Of a stretch of 64,000 bases of DNA, positions 54,191-62,856 are shown piece by piece (position 1 is the first letter of the stretch; the number at the start of each line of letters is the position of its first letter). A program made the translations under genes and the position numbers. Under the pieces are notes generated by a model. It searched no databases and was not told the origin of the DNA. It was given only the letters and a program-made list of their open reading frames with translations. Source of the DNA: Chitinophaga sp. YR627 (GTDB taxonomy: Bacteria; Bacteroidota; Bacteroidia; Chitinophagales; Chitinophagaceae); contig NZ_FOUX01000004.1 in the NCBI RefSeq assembly GCF_900114995.1, positions 744,001 to 808,000 of the forward strand, in the 5' to 3' direction.

Positions 54191-57019
54191 TTATTTAGAC
54201 AGATGGAAGCTGTAAGTCAGAGAGATAGTTGAACCCGGACGGTACTGCTGTAAAACGTAGTCTTCACCGGAGTTGATAGTTCCTCTCTTATATACAGGAT
54301 TATCGAACTTGTTGTTACCGTTCTGGTCATAGTAGAAGCGGTATTTCGCGTTCAGGATATCTTTCACATTCAGACGGAAGCTGCTGCGTTTGCTGATGTT
54401 CATGTTAGCCTGGAAGTCAAGCAGGTTACGCGGACTTTCGAAGATGTTACCCAGTTTACCGGAACCATCAGCTCCACCACCTTCACCTACCAGATACAGC
54501 CGCTGACCAATTCTGTTGTACAACAGATTAAAGCTCAGTTTATCATTTGGCAGTGTATAAGAAAGGCTGGTGTTGATCACGTAGTTAGACTGACCAGACA
54601 GTGGTCTTTCTTTCGCATTTACGATAGAGTTGTCATCCACTACAGATTTGATGTAAGCAACGTTTGCATAGAAAGTCGTGTTTTTCAACACGCTGCTTTC
54701 GCCCAGGAAACTCAGCTTCTTACGCAGTTCCACTTCCACACCGATGTTATATGCACTTGGATAGTTGTAAGGAGTTACGTCATACTGGCTCAGACCAGAA
54801 GAAGTTACTCTGCTTTCAATCGGGTTTTTGAAGTGTTTGTAGAATACAGATCCGGAGAAGATCTCACCTGCATTAGGGAACAGTTCGTAACGGATATCTG
54901 CGTTGTCGATCTGGCTACGTAACAGTCTTGGGTTACCATTGATCAGGGATGACATTTCGTAGTCATAGTAAGATAATGGAGCCAGCTCACGCAGTTCAGG
55001 TCTCGCCACTGTTCTGTAGTAAGAACCACGCAGATTTGATTTTTCGCTCAGTGAATAAGTCAGGTTAGCAGAAGGCAGTACATCGATCCAGCTATGATCA
55101 ACTTTCACAGTCGGGTTGTCGATTGGCGCTTTCAGATTCAGGCTGAAAGATTCTACTCTCACACCCCATACCAGGCGGAATTTGTCAGACAGTCTGTTAT
55201 CCAGCTGTGCATAACCAGCACCGGTAGTAGTAGTGGCTCTGTATTCATCAACAGAAGAGGTGATATCGTCCAATGTGTAGTAACCGTTATCAATAGCATC
55301 ATTACCAAACAGAGAGGAAATAGGACGCTGTGCGATTTCTGTATTACCATCTTTCAGCGGATCCAGTTTCAGACCCAGATAACGAGCATAGAAATCTCTG
55401 CTACGGTACTGGAACAGCCCCCCCACTTTCAGTGTGCTCTTGTTGTTCAGGAAACGGAAAGGATGTGAATAGTTTGCGCTTGCGATGTAGATATTTTCAT
55501 CCAGGTTAGAGAACAGACGGTTGTTTGCTTTACCTACAGTACCAACATCCGCAGTCATTATCGCCGTTTCATCACCCAGGTTTTTACCGTAAGATACCTT
55601 ACGTTGGTCAGGCTGATTGTTGGTTACTTTATTGTAAGAGAGCAACCAGTTGATTTTGCTCTGACCCTGACCTACCTGGTGTTCTCCTTCCAGTGCAGTT
55701 TTGAACAGGGATTTCTGTACCAGGTCAAAAGCGTAGTAGTTGATGTATTTGTTGCTTCCCAGGTTATCGCCTTCACGATACAGGAAGTTGTCGTCGAAGA
55801 TCTTGTTGTACAGGTTCTTCCATACAAACTTGCTCTTTCCTGATGAGTAACCGAAGTTCAGTACTGCACCCAGGTTAGAAGAGTATTTATAAACGTTATC
55901 AATGTAATCGAAGTTGTCATAACGACGCAGTACATCTCGTTGAACAGTTTCCTGGTGGTTGTAGGTAACTGCAGCGATCATACCAAGGCTACCATCTTTT
56001 TTGGTATTCCAGTGATTACCCAGGGTAGCTTGCAAATTCACAGCAGGTAAACCATTTTTCTCTTTAATACTGAAATCGTTATTTAAAGATTTAATGGCTG
56101 TTTTCTGCTGATCCATCGTCAGCTGATTATTTACAATAGAAGTAGTGGTAGGGAAAGAAGAAGGCAGTTGACGTCCACCATCAAAACCCAGGAAGTCAGT
56201 GCTGCTTTTATAACCAGATTTGAATGATTTAAAAGTAGAAGCAGTATTAAAACCTGTACCTACAGAGATATCGAAGAAATGCTGGTCTGGAATTTCCTTG
56301 GTTTGTACGTTGATCACACCACCTGCGAAATCACCTGGCAGTTCAGGAGTAGCAGATTTTGTGATGGTGATATTATCGATCATGTTAGAAGGGATAATAT
56401 CGAAAGAGAAGGCTTTACGGTTAGGTTCTGTACTTGGGAGTACAGCGTTATCAACCAATGCAGTGTTATAACGGTCGCTCAGACCACGTACGATTACGAA
56501 TTTGTTATCCTGAATAGTAGTACCACTCACACGTTTCAATACTTCACCGGTACTACGGTCAGGAGATTTCTTGATCACATCACCAGAGATACCATCAGAT
56601 ACTGCCGCATTGTTTTTCTGTGCGGTATACAGTGCGTTAATGGTTTCCTGTTTAAAGGACCCTCTGATCACCACTTCCTGCAGTTCTTTGGATTTAGGTT
56701 CATCCATAATGATAGGAAGCTGGGTAGGAGCACCAGCCTTCACGATAACCTCGCTAACGGCTTTGGTCTGGTAACCCATATATTTAAACTCCAGGGTGTA
56801 AGTACCAGGAGCGATGTTTAAAGTATAACGGCCTTCGACGTCAGTAACCGCACCCGTAGATGTACCTTGTACAATTACGGTTACCCCGATAAGGGCTTCA
56901 CCGGTTTTCTGATCGGTTACTTTACCTGTAACTTTACCATTATCAATGGCAAAGGCTGAAAGGAAGGAACTCAAAAGGAGGCACACACATAACAGTGCAG
57001 ACGCAAGAGAATGTTTCAC
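54191..57019 (-). CDS. TonB-dependent receptor
   Basis: This 942-aa outer-membrane receptor has a signal peptide (ALLCVCLLLSSFLSAFA) and a CarboxypepD_reg domain (about 27-112, VTGKVTDQKTGEALIGVTVI). The plug contains VIRGSFKQETINALYTAQKN, KFVIVRGLSDRYNTALVDNA and GDFAGGVINVQTKEIPD. The barrel ends in the terminal strand GSTISLTYSFHLSK. It has no STN domain and no SusD. The next gene in the same direction, 89 bp away, is the beta-helix lipoprotein. Its promoter bears four phased TTAACA-like heptamers. With phosphate transporter genes 2 kb away, I infer uptake of a phosphate-containing compound during starvation. The substrate itself cannot be read. Confidence 0.9.
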   Translation of the reverse strand: MKHSLASALLCVCLLLSSFLSAFAIDNGKVTGKVTDQKTGEALIGVTVIVQGTSTGAVTDVEGRYTLNIAPGTYTLEFKYMGYQTKAVSEVIVKAGAPTQLPIIMDEPKSKELQEVVIRGSFKQETINALYTAQKNNAAVSDGISGDVIKKSPDRSTGEVLKRVSGTTIQDNKFVIVRGLSDRYNTALVDNAVLPSTEPNRKAFSFDIIPSNMIDNITITKSATPELPGDFAGGVINVQTKEIPDQHFFDISVGTGFNTASTFKSFKSGYKSSTDFLGFDGGRQLPSSFPTTTSIVNNQLTMDQQKTAIKSLNNDFSIKEKNGLPAVNLQATLGNHWNTKKDGSLGMIAAVTYNHQETVQRDVLRRYDNFDYIDNVYKYSSNLGAVLNFGYSSGKSKFVWKNLYNKIFDDNFLYREGDNLGSNKYINYYAFDLVQKSLFKTALEGEHQVGQGQSKINWLLSYNKVTNNQPDQRKVSYGKNLGDETAIMTADVGTVGKANNRLFSNLDENIYIASANYSHPFRFLNNKSTLKVGGLFQYRSRDFYARYLGLKLDPLKDGNTEIAQRPISSLFGNDAIDNGYYTLDDITSSVDEYRATTTTGAGYAQLDNRLSDKFRLVWGVRVESFSLNLKAPIDNPTVKVDHSWIDVLPSANLTYSLSEKSNLRGSYYRTVARPELRELAPLSYYDYEMSSLINGNPRLLRSQIDNADIRYELFPNAGEIFSGSVFYKHFKNPIESRVTSSGLSQYDVTPYNYPSAYNIGVEVELRKKLSFLGESSVLKNTTFYANVAYIKSVVDDNSIVNAKERPLSGQSNYVINTSLSYTLPNDKLSFNLLYNRIGQRLYLVGEGGGADGSGKLGNIFESPRNLLDFQANMNISKRSSFRLNVKDILNAKYRFYYDQNGNNKFDNPVYKRGTINSGEDYVLQQYRPGSTISLTYSFHLSK

Positions 57020-57058
57020 GATATAAGCTGATTCAGTGACTTGATTGAATTACTGACG

Positions 57059-57114
57059 CAAAACTATCACGGGCGTGTTACCGCAGTGTTACAGCAAGGT
57101 TACGAGAATGTTAA
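57059..57114 (-). promoter_or_regulatory. Promoter with four Pho-box-like repeats, TonB receptor
   Basis: The minus-strand -7 box is TAGTTTTG (57059-57066). Heptamers stand at 57075 (GTGTTAC, plus strand), 57086 (GTGTTAC), 57097 (AGGTTAC) and 57108 (ATGTTAA), exactly 11 bp apart, the first 8 bp beyond the -7 box. In gene direction: TTAACAT, GTAACCT, GTAACAC, GTAACAC. The -7 box lies 40 bp before the ATG. Confidence 0.75.
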
Positions 57115-57223
57115 TTGTTAAGGAATAATTAAAAAATAGTTAACACATTCAGGAGAGTGTAGGCGCATAGGATAGATAATAAGGTATAATCAGGATAGGG
57201 ATATGGTAATGCTAGAACATTGG

Positions 57224-57634
57224 TCAGCAGGCTATTTGCTGCGGTCCCTGATGATTATTATTCAATAATCTTTCCAGTGTAATGTCCAGTTGTGCGCTGT
57301 ACTCTGAATTGAATTTCATACTGTCATTCAGGGTAGAGATCAGCTGAAACAGGTGCATACTTTTATTGGTAAAAGGTTTGTTATCCTTATTACAAAGCTC
57401 CAGGGTAAAATTGAATTTGTCTTCCAGTTCCTCTTCGAATTCACGCAGACTCAATGTTTCATCGATTGGAAATTCGATCAGCATCTGCTCAGGGAAACCG
57501 GCTTCCTGCAGGGTATCAAATGCGTTAGCCGGGGAGTTACGCATATATACGGCTATATTACAGGCGAGCAGTCGCTGAAACTGCATCTGTAATAGGGAGA
57601 CTGTCATTAAAGGATGTAACTTCAATACTTTCAT
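57224..57634 (-). CDS. Hypothetical protein, 136 aa, phosphate-regulon candidate
   Basis: I do not recognise the family. The 136-aa product has no signal peptide or membrane segment. It starts MKVLKLHPLMTVSLLQMQFQ and looks mostly helical, with an acidic amphipathic segment (LSLREFEEELEDKFNFTLEL) and a C-terminal helix (YSAQLDITLERLLNNNH). There are three cysteines (LLACNIAVY, ELCNKDN, QIAC at the end). It is monocistronic, between the TonB receptor and the LpxH-like gene. Its promoter has the same phased repeats as the TonB genes, so it belongs to the same inferred regulon. A cytoplasmic adaptor or stress protein is possible. Confidence 0.65.
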   Translation of the reverse strand: MKVLKLHPLMTVSLLQMQFQRLLACNIAVYMRNSPANAFDTLQEAGFPEQMLIEFPIDETLSLREFEEELEDKFNFTLELCNKDNKPFTNKSMHLFQLISTLNDSMKFNSEYSAQLDITLERLLNNNHQGPQQIAC

Positions 57635-57696
57635 CTTACTATATGTGTTAGCATTACCAGTCGGTCACTTAACGTTTGGACTATTAAAGAATAATG

Positions 57697-57741
57697 CAAA
57701 CTTAGTGGGCCTGTATTAAGTGAATATTAAGCAGTTGTTAT
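57697..57741 (-). promoter_or_regulatory. Promoter with Pho-box-like repeats, 136-aa gene
   Basis: The minus-strand -7 box is TAAGTTTG (57697-57704). Heptamers sit at 57713 (GTATTAA, plus strand), 57724 (ATATTAA) and 57735 (TTGTTAT). The gap from -7 to the first unit is 8 bp, as in the other four promoters. A further TGTTAA lies at 57157+600 (57757-57762), one base out of phase. Confidence 0.62.
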
Positions 57742-57784
57742 TATATCATAAATAAATGTTAAATAACAACTACTTATATATGTC

Positions 57785-58621
57785 TTATTGTTGCGGGAAG
57801 CTGATGACCTTGGAAATATCCTCCCAGGGCATGGCTGAGCCATCTTCTTCCTCTTCTGGTAATACAACGCGCGCTTTTGACACGGGATACTGATAGAGGC
57901 TCCACTGACCATTGGTATATTCCAGCGAGGTGAGACTTTCCACCCAGTCACCGGAATTCAGATAGGTCACGCTCTTACCATTGTGCTGCATATCCTTGAT
58001 AATCGGCTGGTGTATATGCCCGCAGCATACCACATCAAATCCCTTATCAACGGCAATCTCAGCTACTACCTGTTCAAAATCTGAAATAAACTTAACAGCT
58101 TGTTTCACACCATGTTTCACCTTCTTGGAAAAGCTCATCTTTTCCTTGCCCATTCTCTCTAAGATATTATTAACCAATCTGTTGATGATAATCAGCAGAT
58201 CATAGCCCTTTCCACCCAGTTTAGCCAGCCATTTTGAGTTTTTCATGGTCACGTCGTATACGTCTCCATGGAAAAACCAATGTTTTTTCCCATCTACCTC
58301 CAGAATCAGTTTATTATCAATGGTCAGGTTACCCAGTCCAAAACCGGCAAATTTGCGTAATGCCTCATCATGATTTCCTGTCAGATAGTATACTTCAGTC
58401 CCTTTTCCGGTCATTTTCAGGATGCGGCGGATCACTTTGGTATGGGCTTTAGGGAAATAACGCTTGCTAAATTGCCAGATATCAATGATATCTCCATTCA
58501 GTACCAATATCTTAGGATCGATACTGTCCAGGTACTGGACTAATTCTTTCGCGTGGCAGCCGTAGATGCCAAGATGAACATCAGATATGACTACAATATC
58601 AAGAGGGCGCTTATCAGACAT
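57785..58621 (-). CDS. LpxH-like calcineurin-type metallophosphoesterase
   Basis: This 278-aa protein has all metal-binding motifs of calcineurin-like phosphoesterases in order: DVHLGIYG (near residue 14), NGDIIDIW, GNHDEAL, FHGDVYD and CGHIHQP. The closest known group is UDP-2,3-diacylglucosamine diphosphatase (LpxH), a lipid A synthesis enzyme, and its relatives of uncertain substrate. No signal peptide is visible, so it acts in the cytoplasm or at the inner face of the membrane. The basic middle region (ILERMGKEKMSFSKKVKHGV) fits membrane association. It is a single gene, divergent from the DUF47-PiT operon; I saw no Pho-box-like repeats in phase before it. Confidence 0.85.
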   Translation of the reverse strand: MSDKRPLDIVVISDVHLGIYGCHAKELVQYLDSIDPKILVLNGDIIDIWQFSKRYFPKAHTKVIRRILKMTGKGTEVYYLTGNHDEALRKFAGFGLGNLTIDNKLILEVDGKKHWFFHGDVYDVTMKNSKWLAKLGGKGYDLLIIINRLVNNILERMGKEKMSFSKKVKHGVKQAVKFISDFEQVVAEIAVDKGFDVVCCGHIHQPIIKDMQHNGKSVTYLNSGDWVESLTSLEYTNGQWSLYQYPVSKARVVLPEEEEDGSAMPWEDISKVISFPQQ

Positions 58622-58777
58622 TTTTTTTAAGAATTGAACCGAAGAAACCGGACAGTTGTTAGGTTTAGTTTATAATATAGTATAGTTCGCTTAAAAGCAC
58701 TGCCATTGCGGGTTAACCCCACAATCACGCAGTCTTTTTTTACAATACAAAGAAAAAATTGCTATATTACTTTTATA

Positions 58778-58848
58778 TTAATCCAGTGTTAAGGAATCAT
58801 TAAGGATAATTTTTTCTTGGCGGTATTGCCCGCGGAAAGCTATTTTTG
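58778..58848 (+). promoter_or_regulatory. Promoter of the DUF47-PiT operon with phased TTAA repeats
   Basis: TATTTTTG at 58841-58848 is an exact -7 box 23 bp before the DUF47 ATG, with a TTG at 58817. Upstream, TTAA recurs at 58778, 58789 and 58800, exactly 11 bp apart (TTAATCC, TTAAGGA, TTAAGGA). The period matches the minus-strand promoters, but the units are weaker and about 34 bp from the -7 box. This is a candidate site of a different class. Confidence 0.5.
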
Positions 58849-58871
58849 CGCCAAATTTTCAAACAAAGAGT

Positions 58872-59525
58872 ATGGGAGGCTTCAATTCCTTTGTAAAGTT
58901 ATTTATACCGAAAGACAGGGTTTTCTATTCATTATTTGAAGACGTTGCGGCTAATCTGGTAGAAATGGGTAAAGTGCTCGTAGAGCTGGTATCCTCCACA
59001 GATATGGCTGTACGTAAAGACAAAACCCATCTTATTGAGCGACTGGAGCACAAAAACGATGATTTCACCCATCGTATTTTTGTTGAACTGGGACAGAACT
59101 TCATTACTCCTTTTGACCGCGAAGATATTCACCATCTGGCAGCAACGCTGGACGATGTGGCTGACTACATTCATGGATCTGCAAAAAGGCTGGACCTGTA
59201 TAAAGTGCACGAAATCAATGATAGTGTACGTAAACTGGCAGATCTGATCTATCAGGGTACCCTGGAACTGCATAAAGCGATCCCGGAACTGCGTACCATG
59301 TCTAACATGCGTAATATTACGGACGCATGCGTAAGGATCAACAGTCTGGAGAACCACGCAGATGACATCTACGACATGGCCATCGCTGATCTCTTTGAAA
59401 AAGAATCTAATAATGCAGGAGAACTGCTGAAAATGCGTGAACTGTATCAGGCATTGGAAATCGCGACCGACAAATGTGAGGATTGCGCCAATGTGATAGA
59501 GTCGATCATAATAAAATATGCATAA
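58872..59525 (+). CDS. DUF47 (PhoU-like) phosphate transport regulator
   Basis: DUF47 proteins are PhoU-like helical bundles encoded with PiT phosphate carriers and thought to modulate them. This 217-aa protein is all-helical. It has the family's acidic metal-binding helices: DRVFYSLFEDVAANLVEMGK near the start, LEHKNDDFTHRIFVELGQNF, ITPFDREDIHHLAATLDDVA with DYIHGSAKRLDLY, and INSLENHADDIYDMAIADLF. It ends DKCEDCANVIESIIIKYA, standard for the family. The PiT gene starts 51 bp downstream on the same strand. The pair acts in inorganic phosphate import at the inner membrane. Confidence 0.94.
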   Translation: MGGFNSFVKLFIPKDRVFYSLFEDVAANLVEMGKVLVELVSSTDMAVRKDKTHLIERLEHKNDDFTHRIFVELGQNFITPFDREDIHHLAATLDDVADYIHGSAKRLDLYKVHEINDSVRKLADLIYQGTLELHKAIPELRTMSNMRNITDACVRINSLENHADDIYDMAIADLFEKESNNAGELLKMRELYQALEIATDKCEDCANVIESIIIKYA

Positions 59526-59576
59526 TCAATTGGTTATACATATTCAGCCAGCTTCTTTAATGCAAATTTCATTCTA

Positions 59577-60581
59577 ATGACCTTACTTGTCACGATCATC
59601 ATTCTGGCGTTTATTTTCGACTATATAAACGGTTTTCATGATGCGGCTAACTCAATTGCGACCATAGTATCGACAAAAGTACTGACGCCCTTCCAGGCCG
59701 TACTTTGGGCAGCAGTTTTCAACTTTGCAGCCTTCTTTATCTCCAAATATGTTTATGGCGAGTTCAAGGTAGGTAACACTATCGCGAAATCTGTATTTGA
59801 GCAGTTTATTACACTGAAAGTTATCTTGTGTGGCCTGATCGCTGCGATCGTTTGGAACCTGCTGACCTGGTGGTATGGTATACCTTCCAGCTCTTCCCAC
59901 ACACTGATCGGCGGTTTTGTCGGCGCTGCCGTTGCAGCCGCGCACGGTTCTTTTGCGGTGATCAACTACGCCAAAGTAATGCCGATCATCTACTTTATCG
60001 CCCTGGCGCCATTCATAGGTATGGCCGTTGCCTTCATAATTACCATTATAATTATGAACGTATGCCGCAGGGCAAACCCGTATAGGGCGGAGAACTGGTT
60101 CAAACGTCTGCAGCTGGTTTCTTCCGGTGCATTGAGCCTTGCCCATGGTGGTAACGACGCGCAGAAAGTAATGGGTATCATCGCAGCTGCCCTGGTAGCA
60201 CATGGTACTATTGATAATATAGCCGACGTTCCGAACTGGGTACCATTATCCTGTTTTATCGCAATCGGTCTGGGTACCATGAGTGGTGGCTGGAAGATCG
60301 TTAAAACCATGGGGTCCCGTATCACCAAGGTAACACCACTGGAAGGTGTGGCTGCGGAAACTGCGGGTGCAGTAACGCTTTATCTCACAGAATCACTGGG
60401 TATTCCTGTAAGTACCACCCACACTATTACCGGTTCTATTATCGGGGTGGGTGCTACGAAACGCCTCTCTGCGGTACGCTGGGGTGTAACAGTAAGCCTC
60501 CTCTGGGCATGGATACTGACCATTCCTATCAGTGCACTACTGGCTGCTGTTGTATACTTTATAGCAGACCTCTTTATCTAA
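59577..60581 (+). CDS. Inorganic phosphate transporter, PiT family
   Basis: This low-affinity phosphate permease of the inner membrane has 334 aa. The two PiT signature repeats are present in inverted halves: GFHDAANSIATIVSTKVLTP near residue 20 and GGNDAQKVMGIIAAALVAHG near residue 200. About ten hydrophobic helices are visible. Internal SSSHTLIGGFVGAA and STTHTITGSIIGVG are also conserved in the two halves. It is cotranscribed with the preceding DUF47 gene. The transporter usually imports metal-phosphate complexes driven by protons. A strong terminator follows. Confidence 0.96.
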   Translation: MTLLVTIIILAFIFDYINGFHDAANSIATIVSTKVLTPFQAVLWAAVFNFAAFFISKYVYGEFKVGNTIAKSVFEQFITLKVILCGLIAAIVWNLLTWWYGIPSSSSHTLIGGFVGAAVAAAHGSFAVINYAKVMPIIYFIALAPFIGMAVAFIITIIIMNVCRRANPYRAENWFKRLQLVSSGALSLAHGGNDAQKVMGIIAAALVAHGTIDNIADVPNWVPLSCFIAIGLGTMSGGWKIVKTMGSRITKVTPLEGVAAETAGAVTLYLTESLGIPVSTTHTITGSIIGVGATKRLSAVRWGVTVSLLWAWILTIPISALLAAVVYFIADLFI

Positions 60582-60607
60582 ACAAAGCGCTCATACGCAA
60601 TATAATC

Positions 60608-60655
60608 AGCCCTCCGGCATCCTCATCCTGTGATGAAATGGCCGGAGGGCTTTCT
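60608..60655 (+). terminator. Terminator of the DUF47-PiT operon
   Basis: AGCCCTCCGGC and GCCGGAGGGCT form an 11-bp stem. The loop contains a second small hairpin (TCATC/GATGA). TTTCTCTTTA follows. Confidence 0.82.
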
Positions 60656-60707
60656 CTTTATACCCTTTCCTTTTTTAGTTTTTCCTTTTTTTTATCGCGG
60701 AGGCCCC

Positions 60708-60715
60708 TATTTTTG
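60708..60715 (+). promoter_or_regulatory. Candidate rfbA promoter (-7 box)
   Basis: TATTTTTG is an exact TAnnTTTG box 51 bp before the rfbA ATG. It sits inside a small inverted repeat (GCCCCTA...TAGGGC, 60703-60721). No clear TTG -33 element precedes it. Confidence 0.4.
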
Positions 60716-60766
60716 TAGGGCTTTTTGAAAGACCTAGTTCAATTATTCATTATTATAATAAATGCT

Positions 60767-61636
60767 ATGAAAGGTATCATACTGGCCGGAGGCTCCGGAA
60801 CTCGTCTGCACCCCATTACCTATGCCATCAGCAAGCAAATCATGCCGGTATATGATAAACCAATGATTTACTATCCACTATCGACACTGATGCTCGCGGG
60901 TATAAGAGAGATCCTTATTATTTCCACCCCCCATGATCTGCCAGCCTTTCAGCGTCTCTTCGGAGATGGTTCCCAGCTGGGCCTGCGTCTTGAATATGCG
61001 GAACAGCCTCAACCTAACGGACTGGCACAGGCATTTGTCATCGGCCGTGAATTCATCGGTAAGGATAATGTAGCCCTCGTACTGGGTGATAATATATTCT
61101 ATGGCGCTGGTCTTGGTACCCAGCTGGCCAATAACGTCACTCCTGATGGCGGTATCGTCTATGCTTACCAGGTCTCCGATCCGGAACGTTATGGCGTAGT
61201 AGAGTTCAATGATAAAATGCAGGCCGTTTCCATAGAGGAAAAACCGCAACAGCCAAAGAGTAGTTACGCGGTTCCTGGTCTTTATTTCTATGATAATGAA
61301 GTGATCGAAATCGCCGCTAACCTGGAACCCAGTCCACGTGGTGAGTATGAGATCACAGATGTTAATAAAGAATACCTGCAGCGCGGTAAACTAAAAGTGT
61401 CCATTCTTCCACGTGGCACCGCCTGGCTCGATACCGGTACCTTCGACTCCATGATGCAGGCTTCTCAGTTTGTACAGGTAATAGAACAACGTCAGGGTAT
61501 TAAAATAGCCTGTATCGAAGAAATCGCCTACAGACAGGGATTCATCTCCCTTGAGCAGCTGCAGGCACTCGCTAAACCATTGCTGAAAAGCGGTTATGGC
61601 CAGTACCTGGAGAAAATTATTGAACATAAACTCTGA
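60767..61636 (+). CDS. rfbA: Glucose-1-phosphate thymidylyltransferase
   Basis: RfbA joins dTTP and glucose-1-phosphate to dTDP-glucose, the first step to dTDP-rhamnose for surface polysaccharides. From the ATG at 60767 the protein is 289 aa, the usual length. Visible motifs are MKGIILAGGSGTRLHPITYA (nucleotide binding), KQIMPVYDKPMIYYPLSTLM, LVLGDNIFYGAGLG, ERYGVVEFN, IEEKPQQPKSSYAVPGLYFY and GTAWLDTGTFDSMMQAS. The other rhamnose genes (rfbB, rfbC, rfbD) are not next to it here. A galE gene follows 146 bp downstream, so the region still serves sugar-nucleotide supply. Confidence 0.95.
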   Translation: MKGIILAGGSGTRLHPITYAISKQIMPVYDKPMIYYPLSTLMLAGIREILIISTPHDLPAFQRLFGDGSQLGLRLEYAEQPQPNGLAQAFVIGREFIGKDNVALVLGDNIFYGAGLGTQLANNVTPDGGIVYAYQVSDPERYGVVEFNDKMQAVSIEEKPQQPKSSYAVPGLYFYDNEVIEIAANLEPSPRGEYEITDVNKEYLQRGKLKVSILPRGTAWLDTGTFDSMMQASQFVQVIEQRQGIKIACIEEIAYRQGFISLEQLQALAKPLLKSGYGQYLEKIIEHKL

Positions 61637-61782
61637 TAATCGGAGATGGGCTACGAATTATCGATCTGGAAACGTACATTCGTAACATAGCATTCAATTC
61701 ACTATTTGTGTTTCATCATTGGGCATATTTTCAGACATCTGATTGTACTTAATCCTGAAAAAAATAAATAAAATCAAGACAT

Positions 61783-62811
61783 ATGAAGGTTCTAGTTACC
61801 GGTGGTTGTGGATATATAGGCTCTCACACTATCGTAGATCTGATTAACAATGGCTTTGACGTAGTATCGGTAGACAGTAACATACGCAGCACCACTCAGC
61901 TGCTGGATGGCGTAGAAAAAATCACAGGCAAAAAAATCCGCAACTACAAGGTAGATCTTTGCAACCTGGAAGACACACACGCAGTATTTCACGAAAACAG
62001 GGACATCGTTGGAGTAATCCACTTCGCAGCACTGAAAACGGTGCCCGAATCTGTAGCTGATCCGTTATTTTATTTCCACAACAACCTCGCATCGCTGGTG
62101 AACATCCTGAAATGCGTGAAAGAGTTTAACATTCCCAACCTGGTTTTCTCCTCCTCCTGCTCCGTTTATGGCAATGCCACTGAACTGCCGGTTGTAGAAA
62201 CCTCTCCGCTGCTGGAAGCGCAATCTCCATATGCGCGCACCAAACAGATGGGCGAACAGATGATCCGGGATTATAGTAAGGTGAATGACACCCAGTCCAT
62301 CCTGCTGCGTTATTTTAATCCGGTAGGTGCTCACCCGTCCGGCCTGATAGGAGAATTACCGATCGGTCGTCCTGATAACCTGGTTCCGTTTATCACCCAG
62401 ACTGCCATCGGGAAATTACCTAAACTGACCGTATTCGGCCACGACTACGATACACGCGATGGTTCCTGCATCCGTGACTACATCCACGTAATGGATATCG
62501 CCAATGCCCATACAAAAGCCCTGCAATACCTCCTGGCTAAAAAGAACAAGGATAATTGCGAGGTTTTCAACCTTGGTACCGGTAACGGTGTTACCGTTCT
62601 GGAAGCAATCAAGGCATTTGAAAAAATATCAGGTGTAAAACTGAACTACGAACTGGGACCCCGCCGTCCAGGTGACGTTATCGCCATCTATGCCAATAAT
62701 ACCAAAGCCAAGGAAGAACTCGGCTGGGTAGCCAGCACTGGCATCGAAGATATGATGCGCACCGCATGGCAATGGGAAGTTGCCTTAAGGGACCGGGTAC
62801 TTAGCAATTAA
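61783..62811 (+). CDS. galE: UDP-glucose 4-epimerase
   Basis: GalE interconverts UDP-glucose and UDP-galactose for galactose use and polysaccharide synthesis. The 342-aa protein is an extended SDR with the NAD-binding GGCGYIGSHT at the start, then VIHFAALKTVPESVADPLFY. SSSCSVYGNA precedes the catalytic YARTK in SPYARTKQMGEQMIRDYSKV. GTRDGSCIRDYIHVMD in this copy reads DTRDGSCIRDYIHVMDIANA, and NLGTGNGVTVLEAIKAFEKI and ELGPRRPGDV close the sequence. All catalytic residues are present. The next gene starts 45 bp downstream on the same strand. Confidence 0.95.
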   Translation: MKVLVTGGCGYIGSHTIVDLINNGFDVVSVDSNIRSTTQLLDGVEKITGKKIRNYKVDLCNLEDTHAVFHENRDIVGVIHFAALKTVPESVADPLFYFHNNLASLVNILKCVKEFNIPNLVFSSSCSVYGNATELPVVETSPLLEAQSPYARTKQMGEQMIRDYSKVNDTQSILLRYFNPVGAHPSGLIGELPIGRPDNLVPFITQTAIGKLPKLTVFGHDYDTRDGSCIRDYIHVMDIANAHTKALQYLLAKKNKDNCEVFNLGTGNGVTVLEAIKAFEKISGVKLNYELGPRRPGDVIAIYANNTKAKEELGWVASTGIEDMMRTAWQWEVALRDRVLSN

Positions 62812-62856
62812 AAAGTTTATTTCTTACATTTATGACTCAATTCTTAATAAAAGGCT

